A stretch of DNA of 11,797 nucleotides from Anaerolineae bacterium (GTDB lineage Bacteria; Chloroflexota; Anaerolineae; B4-G1), in the NCBI GenBank assembly GCA_030612185.1, contig JAUWOI010000082.1:1-11797 (forward strand). Direction: 5' to 3'. Below are positions 6,979-11,797 of the stretch, in pieces. Position numbers and translations under genes: made by a program. The notes under the pieces are model-generated. The model ran no database searches. It saw only the letters and a program-made list of their open reading frames with translations, and was not told where the DNA came from. Numbering within the stretch: position 1 is the first letter of the stretch; every line of letters starts with the position of its first letter.

Positions 6979-9096
6979 CTACTCCTTGATAAACCACTGA
7001 GTGGGGCGGTAGGGATATGCCCAGTGGTAATCACCAGACTTGGCCGTGAACTCTCCAAAGTTGCCGACGTGGTTACTTATAACCACTGGCGACGGAACCG
7101 CACCTATGAGCCCCATCTCAAAGAAGTTATCGGCAAAGATCTGGATGATCTCAGCACCAACGCGGCTGTTCTCCGCAGAGCCAAGCGGGTAGCTCTTCCA
7201 CTCCTCTGACAGATCATAGAGCATCTTGACATCGTCGGGGGGTTCGATACCTTCAGCGCCGTCACTCTGTACCCACAGGTCCCACTGGACGCCGGTGCGG
7301 ATGTCGAGGAAGGAACCGAATGGCGGTACCATCAACTGAGTATCGATTGACGTAGCGACTCCACCGTTCCGCCATGTGGCGAGGTCGTGCTGGTTTTGGC
7401 TGGTATCGGCGCGGTACAAGTCCGAGGTAACTTCCTTGAGTTGGACTCGAACACCAGCCGCTTCCCAGTACCTTGCCGTCAGTTCGTGAACCTGGAGCGG
7501 GCCACCTTGCGGCGCGTACTGGAGCAGGATGACCAAGGGTTCACCGTCGAAGCGCAGCCGGAAACCGTCCGCACCGCGCTCGGTCAAGCCCATTTCATCC
7601 AACAACTCGTTGGCGCGGTCGGGATCATATTCGGTGAATTGAGTCAACGCTTCTTCGGAAACAAAGTCCGCTGTTAGGGGGTCTATTGGCAGTGCCTGTT
7701 GGGGCACACCCTGACCGAGGTAGACGATTTCCTGCATCTCCTCGCGGTTTATTGCCAACGACATGGCCTGGCGGAAGCGTATATCACCAAAGATTTTGGC
7801 CATTTCGGGGTCTGGATGGGTGATGTTGAAAAAGTAGTACACCATTTCGCCCACGGTCGGCGTCAGGAAGACACGGTACACGTCTGCCTCGTTCTGTTTC
7901 AGTTCGGGGTAGTTTGGTAATTCGATGCTTTGTGCCCGGTAGTCTATTTCGCCATTAATGAACTTGAGGATCGTTATTTCTGCATCCTCGCTGTAGATTT
8001 CCTTGCACTCATTGTAGTAGGGCAACTGGTTGCCAGCCGTATCCACCATGAAGAAGTAGGGATTGGCAACGTAACGGCGAAATTCGGGTGACTCCTCAAC
8101 CAGGACGATCGCTTCGAGCGTGGGGACGACAAACTGTGTGCCCTCTGGACCGTCAAATGGGTGGTACGAGTCTTTCCAGTCGTGGAAGTAGATTTTGAAC
8201 TGCCCGACCCAATCGTCGAAGCCATTGGCTTGAGCATTGGCATTGGCATCCGGGTTGTATTTCGGATGGAACTGGCTCAAGAAATGCTTTGGCTGGTAAG
8301 GCTGTCTGTACTTGACGGACAGGAAGGTGACAAAGTTCGGGGCCGGGGCAGCGAACGAGAACTTTGCCGTGGTGTCGTCAATAGCCTCAACCTGCATAGG
8401 CTCGCCACCGTAGATCCAGACACTTTCTACGTTCTCGTAGTATTCCCCGTTCAGCTTGATGTCGTTGTACCAAAACGCGATATCCTCACTTGTGAATGGT
8501 TCGCCGTCTGACCATTTCATGCCTTTGCGCAGGAAGACAGTTAGCTCGGTAAAGTCAGCATTGTATTCCCATCCGGAGGCCACTTGGGGGACGACGGTAT
8601 TCAAGTCTTCGCTCATGCGGAACAGGTTCACGTGACGGACGCTCAAGACGTCCGAAGTGCCACTTTCGGGTGATTTGGAAATACCGCGCAGGCGACCACC
8701 GTATGTGCCGATTTCGATGTAGGGTTGTATGACCAGCGGCTCTGAGGGCAACCGCTCTGCGACGGGCGGCAGACCCGCATCCGCGCCGTTCAGTTCAACA
8801 TTCAACGCGGCGATGTCCGGGTTCTCGCTGTAGGCCATCTCGCAGCCAGCCTTCTCTTCATACTCGGACAGTTCGAACTGGTACGGGTATTCGCCTTCCA
8901 GGCCCATCGGGTCGGCTACCGTGGAGGCTGGACAACCGCCTTCTTCGGGTGGCGCTGCCTCTTCGGTCGGCGCCGCTGCCTCTTCGGTCGGCGCTGCTGC
9001 CTCTTCGGTCGGAGTTGCCGCTGGAGCGCATGCAGCCAGTACCAGGGCGAGTATCACGGCCATTAGAATGGCCCACTTCATATACTGCTTAAGCAT
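6979..9096 (-). CDS. Family-5 extracellular solute-binding lipoprotein of the Opp-type transporter
   Basis: A 705-residue periplasmic or surface binding protein. I chose the ATG at 9096 because AAGGAGG lies nine bases upstream and because it begins a clean lipoprotein signal: MLKQYMK, a hydrophobic stretch 8-20, then lipobox LAAC with the lipid-carrying C23. In-frame ATGs further up (to 9192) would put a charged 32-residue tail before the signal. Residues about 27-50 are a flexible linker of APTEEAA units. The family-5 core starts near GTYGGRLRG (130-138), continues with LNTVVPQVASGWEYNADFTE and the typical KGMKWSDGEPFTSEDIAFWY (191-210), and includes DIRFRQAMSLAINREEM and YDPDRANELLDEMGL further on. 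It is longer than the roughly 530 residues of DppA or OppA, placing it with the large members of the family, which bind peptides, oligosaccharides, opines and other solutes. The ligand cannot be read from the sequence. Gene order implies it feeds the downstream permeases. Confidence 0.93.
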   Translation of the reverse strand: MLKQYMKWAILMAVILALVLAACAPAATPTEEAAAPTEEAAAPTEEAAPPEEGGCPASTVADPMGLEGEYPYQFELSEYEEKAGCEMAYSENPDIAALNVELNGADAGLPPVAERLPSEPLVIQPYIEIGTYGGRLRGISKSPESGTSDVLSVRHVNLFRMSEDLNTVVPQVASGWEYNADFTELTVFLRKGMKWSDGEPFTSEDIAFWYNDIKLNGEYYENVESVWIYGGEPMQVEAIDDTTAKFSFAAPAPNFVTFLSVKYRQPYQPKHFLSQFHPKYNPDANANAQANGFDDWVGQFKIYFHDWKDSYHPFDGPEGTQFVVPTLEAIVLVEESPEFRRYVANPYFFMVDTAGNQLPYYNECKEIYSEDAEITILKFINGEIDYRAQSIELPNYPELKQNEADVYRVFLTPTVGEMVYYFFNITHPDPEMAKIFGDIRFRQAMSLAINREEMQEIVYLGQGVPQQALPIDPLTADFVSEEALTQFTEYDPDRANELLDEMGLTERGADGFRLRFDGEPLVILLQYAPQGGPLQVHELTARYWEAAGVRVQLKEVTSDLYRADTSQNQHDLATWRNGGVATSIDTQLMVPPFGSFLDIRTGVQWDLWVQSDGAEGIEPPDDVKMLYDLSEEWKSYPLGSAENSRVGAEIIQIFADNFFEMGLIGAVPSPVVISNHVGNFGEFTAKSGDYHWAYPYRPTQWFIKE
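8957..9019 (-). repeat. Three tandem 21-base units encoding the lipoprotein linker
   Basis: Units begin at 8957, 8978 and 8999, each with the core GCCTCTTCGGTCGG on the plus strand. They encode the repeated PTEEAA linker just after the lipid-anchored cysteine. The period is a multiple of three, so unit gain or loss would change linker length without a frameshift. The last unit differs in its final bases. Confidence 0.9.
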
Positions 9097-9402
9097 TGTT
9101 CTTTTCCTCCTTGTTATTCTTAAGAGGCGGCCCAAGGCCACCATAGGGGGGCAAACGAACCGTTTATCGCTGCTCCCCAAGGACATGAACATATCGCTAG
9201 AACTTATCCTTTTCTGTTTCTATATTTCCTCCTTTTTTCTTAGATGAACTTACAGTGGACAGAGACAACCTGGTAGGACTTCACACTAGGCACCACCTTC
9301 CTTGTGCTTAACTCAACCCGAGACCATTGCCCGGCTTTCTAGCAGTTCGGGTGCATACTCGATACTGTCCAGATAACCGACAGTCATAGTGGAAGTTGGC
9401 AA
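9097..9402 (-). promoter_or_regulatory. Non-coding leader of the binding-protein gene, with strong Shine-Dalgarno site
   Basis: These 306 bases hold no gene I can support. Next to the start is a strong ribosome site, AAGGAGG (CCTCCTT at 9106-9112). A short hairpin (GGTGGCC/GGCCGCC on the minus strand, 9126-9142, one T-G pair, 3-base loop) lies just upstream. A second, identical AAGGAGG core is at 9228-9234 but has no start codon at usable distance. After the methyltransferase stop there is a 6-bp dyad, ACTGTC (9364-9369) with GACAGT (9379-9384), without a T-run. I found no clear sigma-70 promoter, so whether the binding-protein gene has its own start of transcription is open. Confidence 0.55.
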
Positions 9403-10839
9403 TCATGACTCGATCTTGCATAGTCTTCGTAGTACCGCATCCGTCGAATCGGCGATAGCCTGCGGCTGGTGTGAAGCCAACAGTTCCCGGGCACATTCAC
9501 GGGCGCGCGCCTCGTAATCTTTGGCCCCGCCAGCACCCCAAGTGTCATGCCCATCGTGATCCAGGACGTAGGGCATCCACATATCCTCACGCAAGTGCCT
9601 GAGCGTGTGGGCGCGGTCTAGGAATTGCTTACCAGGGCCCACATCGGCAACGACATCCGTTGCCAATGTCTCCTCCGACACCTCAAACCCAGCGACAAAG
9701 TGCTTCACCCAGCGGATCTCTTCAGCGGCCAGCACAATGCTCTCCAAGCTGCCTGTGAGACCTGATTCGAGGTATCCGATGTCATGAATCAGGCTTGTAC
9801 CTGCCAGGGCCGCCACCAGCAGGCTACTAGCATACTCAGCGCCTGCCTGTGCGTCGACCAGCTTGCTGTCCGTGGCGCCACCGGTACCAAAGACAGGGAG
9901 GCCATAGTAGCGCGACATTTCGGCCATGACCAGGTCATTCAACCGCCACTCTGGTGAGCCATAAGGGAAGAGCATTGTGCGCATGTCCAACTGGCTGACG
10001 CAAGCACCAAAGATAAACGGCGCGCCAGGATGCTGAGTCTGGTGCATCACCAGCCCAGCCAACGTCTCGGCAGTCGCCAGCGCCAGCGACCCAGCCAGTG
10101 TGATCGGCCCGCTGACGCCCGGCATAATCGTTGGAACGTAGATCAGCGGAACTTCGTGGTCAGCACAGAAGATAAGTCGCTCGACGGCCTGGAGATCGTG
10201 CTGCAGGGGGGAGACAAGCTGCCCGTACAGGATATAGTTCGGGTGCTGTCGAAATGCCTCGTCACCGCCAACAATTGTGCAAGCCATCTCGTGCATACGT
10301 TCAAGCGCGTCTAGCCCGGAGAAGCTGGTCATAATCGGTGGCTTGATGGTGTTGTGCAGCAAGGTGTAGTATTGCTGCGGCTCAGCATCTTCGTCGGGGA
10401 CATCTTTGGGCAGGGCAAAGGACATCACGAAGTCAATATCGTCCAGTGCGTCGCACAGCCGAGCTGATCGTCCCACGTCTTCCAACAAGGAATCTCGCCG
10501 CTCCGCTGTTTGGGTGTCGCGGGTGTTGATCAGGTCCGACCCCGTGCCGAAATAGATCTGATACGGTCCCAGTGGCATCACGGGCTCACCCAGCCGACTA
10601 TATATGACGACGTCGTGTTTGGCCGTGCTGAGTGCCTGTTCCACCATCTCTGGGGGAAGATAGACACGTGGGCTTTCGCCCAGTTTGGCACCAGTGTCAG
10701 CCAGCCTGCGCCGCATCTCTGGATGATGCACATTCAAACCTGTCGTTTCAAGAATCGTTGCTGCAGCATTATGCAATTGTTCAATCCTGGCCTGATTCAT
10801 CAGCGTCAGGTTTGGTTTCCAGATAGAAGCGCCGTTCAT
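9403..10839 (-). CDS. Non-pyrrolysine MttB/COG5598 family methyltransferase
   Basis: This 478-residue protein matches the trimethylamine methyltransferase (MttB) superfamily along its length. It has the N-terminal IHEA-type helix (HNAAATILETTGLNVHHPEM, 23-42), VYLPPEMVEQAL (59-70), VSPLQHD (209-215), the core MPGVSGPITLAGSLALATAETLAG (239-262), FPYGSPEWRLNDLVMAE (291-307), GLPVFGTGGATDSKLVDAQAGAE (313-335), and VGPGKQFLDRAHTLRHLREDMWMP (400-423). True archaeal MttB reads through an in-frame TAG as pyrrolysine. This frame has no TAG and ends in TGA, so it belongs with the Pyl-free homologues, some of which demethylate glycine betaine, proline betaine, carnitine or gamma-butyrobetaine and pass the methyl group to a corrinoid protein. 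No signal peptide is seen; it should be cytoplasmic. The start ATG at 10839 has AGGGAAG just upstream and lies 29 bases after the regulator gene. No corrinoid partner is encoded nearby. The family is sure, the substrate is not. Confidence 0.92.
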   Translation of the reverse strand: MNGASIWKPNLTLMNQARIEQLHNAAATILETTGLNVHHPEMRRRLADTGAKLGESPRVYLPPEMVEQALSTAKHDVVIYSRLGEPVMPLGPYQIYFGTGSDLINTRDTQTAERRDSLLEDVGRSARLCDALDDIDFVMSFALPKDVPDEDAEPQQYYTLLHNTIKPPIMTSFSGLDALERMHEMACTIVGGDEAFRQHPNYILYGQLVSPLQHDLQAVERLIFCADHEVPLIYVPTIMPGVSGPITLAGSLALATAETLAGLVMHQTQHPGAPFIFGACVSQLDMRTMLFPYGSPEWRLNDLVMAEMSRYYGLPVFGTGGATDSKLVDAQAGAEYASSLLVAALAGTSLIHDIGYLESGLTGSLESIVLAAEEIRWVKHFVAGFEVSEETLATDVVADVGPGKQFLDRAHTLRHLREDMWMPYVLDHDGHDTWGAGGAKDYEARARECARELLASHQPQAIADSTDAVLRRLCKIES

Positions 10840-10868
10840 CTTCTTCCCTGTGTAGTTGCTTACTCGAC

Positions 10869-11540
10869 CTATGTCGTCAGATGCCAGGAGTCACCTTCTT
10901 CTTCGATCATATGTCTCAATGTAATCTCACGGGTTTTGTTGACTTCATCAAGTATGGCCTGTCTAGCCATCGCAACGTCACGAGTGCGTAGTGCCTCTAT
11001 GATACATGCGTGTATGCGCTCCATCTCCTCGCCAGTGTGGACTGTGATGAAGAAACGGACCAACTGATCGTGCAGGCGGCCCAACATCTCTGCCAATTTC
11101 TGGTTACCCGATGCCTGAGCAATGAGATAGTGAAAACGCCGATTTTCTGTTATGTAACGAACGCGGGATTCCTCGCTGTCGCCGGTGTAGCCAGCGTGGA
11201 CGTGTTCGAGTTGTTCAAGCTGCTCATCAGTGATCCGTACCGCAGCTCGTTCGACGGCGGCTACCTCAAGAATCTCGCGCAGTTCGAGCATGTCGCGCAG
11301 ATCCTTAAAGGTGACGCGGATGGCGTAGAAACCGGCGTGGGGTTTGATGGTCACTAATTCTTCCTGGCTGAGCATCTGGAGCGCCTCGCGCACCGGCGTG
11401 ACACTGGTCCCGTAGTGCTTGGTCAGTCTATCTACATATAGCCGTTCGCCTGGCTTGTAGCGTCCTACGATAATAGAGCGACGAAGCTCCTCGTAAATCC
11501 GATTCGCCGATGTAGTATTGGGTTTCAAACTAGGCATCAT
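10869..11540 (-). CDS. GntR-family transcriptional regulator, FadR subfamily with FCD ligand domain
   Basis: A 223-residue regulator. The N-terminal winged helix (about 14-77) shows the GntR pattern IYEELRRSIIVGRYKPGERLYVDRL, then TSVTPVREALQMLSQEELV, then a wing ending GFYAIRVT. The all-helical FCD domain (about 78-210) starts with DLRDMLELREILEVAAVERAA and includes RRFHYLIAQASGN and HACIIEALRTRD. FCD proteins often hold a metal ion with Asp and three His that helps bind a carboxylate ligand. Here the Asp position is N133, H137 and H177 are kept, and the last His position appears to be E199, so the metal site may be altered or absent. Translation starts at ATG 11540 or the adjacent ATG 11537; no strong ribosome site decides between them. 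It is the first gene of the cluster, 29 bases before the methyltransferase gene, so it most likely controls this locus in response to the imported compound or a product. Confidence 0.92.
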   Translation of the reverse strand: MMPSLKPNTTSANRIYEELRRSIIVGRYKPGERLYVDRLTKHYGTSVTPVREALQMLSQEELVTIKPHAGFYAIRVTFKDLRDMLELREILEVAAVERAAVRITDEQLEQLEHVHAGYTGDSEESRVRYITENRRFHYLIAQASGNQKLAEMLGRLHDQLVRFFITVHTGEEMERIHACIIEALRTRDVAMARQAILDEVNKTREITLRHMIEEEGDSWHLTT

Positions 11541-11614
11541 CGTGACTCTATATCAAGATCTCCAACCATACGCCGGATATCCCACCAGGTCCCCATTAAT
11601 AACAGTCGCAGCAA

Positions 11615-11633
11615 AATCGGCACAAAGCCGATT
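11615..11633 (-). other. 7-bp hairpin in the leader of the regulator gene
   Basis: AATCGGC at 11615-11621 pairs perfectly with GCCGATT at 11627-11633 over a 5-base loop. A second small stem (CCCAT 11637-11641, ATGGG 11648-11652) lies next to it. On the minus strand the first stem runs into only a short TTTT, partly inside the stem. It could be a weak terminator of a gene outside the window or a leader structure of the regulator mRNA. Confidence 0.45.
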
Positions 11634-11683
11634 GATCCCATCCTGAAATGGGCTGTCAGACTCCAAGATACTGGATAGAAACC

Positions 11684-11718
11684 TTGATTTCCCTCCACAT
11701 ATAGGGGGAGGCTGTCAA
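11684..11718. promoter_or_regulatory. Imperfect dyad, candidate operator
   Basis: TTGA (11684-11687) and CCTCC (11692-11696) are mirrored by GGAGG (11707-11711) and TCAA (11715-11718) around a 10-base centre. It lies just downstream of the proposed promoter, where a bound regulator would block transcription. It does not match a GntR consensus I can name; the assignment rests on position and symmetry. Confidence 0.35.
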
Positions 11719-11733
11719 TGCACGCGAAGCATT
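11717..11733. promoter_or_regulatory. Short dyad over the -10 region, candidate operator
   Basis: AATGC (11717-11721) and GCATT (11729-11733) are perfect inverted arms around seven bases, ending inside the proposed -10 box. It is an alternative operator to the neighbouring dyad, but five-base arms are close to what chance gives. Confidence 0.3.
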
Positions 11734-11758
11734 ATGCCCCGTTTGGTATGACTGTCTA
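11731..11758 (-). promoter_or_regulatory. Candidate sigma-70-type promoter of the regulator-methyltransferase unit
   Basis: On the minus strand TAGACA (11753-11758, five of six matches to TTGACA) is followed after 16 bases by CATAAT (11731-11736, five of six to TATAAT). Transcription would begin near 11724, giving a leader of about 180 bases before the regulator ATG. It is the best promoter I can find in the window, but it was found by eye and is unproven. Confidence 0.5.
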
Positions 11759-11797
11759 ATTACAATTGTGGCTCTGTGGGTTTTCGCATGGGAGGGC

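Noticed and set aside
9097..9192. Extended N-terminus of the binding protein from ATG 9192
   Set aside because: It would place 32 charged residues before the lipoprotein signal, while the ATG at 9096 has an ideal ribosome site.
9403..10839. Pyrrolysine-containing MttB
   Set aside because: The reading frame contains no in-frame TAG and ends in TGA.
11684..11718. Exact TTGACA (minus strand, 11713-11718) as a -35 box
   Set aside because: At 16-18 bases downstream the sequence is GGAGGG-like, with no -10 box; the nearby TATATG is only nine bases away.
1..11797. CRISPR array, tRNA, rRNA or insertion sequence
   Set aside because: No regularly spaced direct repeats, no tRNA cloverleaf, no rRNA signature and no transposase gene were seen on either strand.

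Overview
The window is an accessory catabolic or uptake region from a free-living bacterium with moderately high GC. It is most likely a member of the Chloroflexota (Anaerolineae/Caldilineae type). That placement is an inference from style: a very large family-5 solute-binding lipoprotein whose linker is a run of PTEEAA units, an Opp-type transporter operon, a pyrrolysine-free MttB homologue and an FCD-type GntR regulator. No rRNA or other marker gene is present to prove it. All nine recognisable genes lie on the minus strand, so transcription runs from high to low coordinates.

In order of transcription, bases 11541-11797 are a regulatory region. It holds a fair sigma-70-like promoter and two dyads that could be operators. 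The next genes are a GntR/FadR-family regulator (10869-11540) and, 29 bases on, a non-pyrrolysine MttB/COG5598 family methyltransferase (9403-10839). A 306-base non-coding leader follows, with a strong Shine-Dalgarno site. Next comes a 705-residue family-5 solute-binding lipoprotein (6979-9096). After it is a 273-base gap with a perfect 13-bp hairpin and a pair of inverted 15-base palindromes arranged like a REPIN. Then come OppB/DppB-like (5710-6705), OppC/DppC-like (4561-5709), OppD/DppD-like (3526-4542) and OppF/DppF-like (2474-3508) subunits, closely packed, and a universal stress protein (1931-2440).

After another gap there are two unrelated phosphoesterases. One is a cytoplasmic alkaline-phosphatase-superfamily phosphodiesterase (949-1764). 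The other is a membrane-anchored calcineurin-like metallophosphoesterase (1-863), cut by the window edge and lacking the usual GNHD motif.

The working model is an inducible uptake-and-demethylation locus. The lipoprotein and Opp-type transporter import a compound, the MttB-like enzyme acts on it (by analogy a quaternary or methylated amine), and the GntR protein senses it. No corrinoid protein, corrinoid:THF methyltransferase or reductive activase is in the window, so the methyl acceptor is unknown. The two phosphoesterases could remove a phosphodiester or phosphate group from the substrate, but nothing in the sequence proves a link to the transporter genes.
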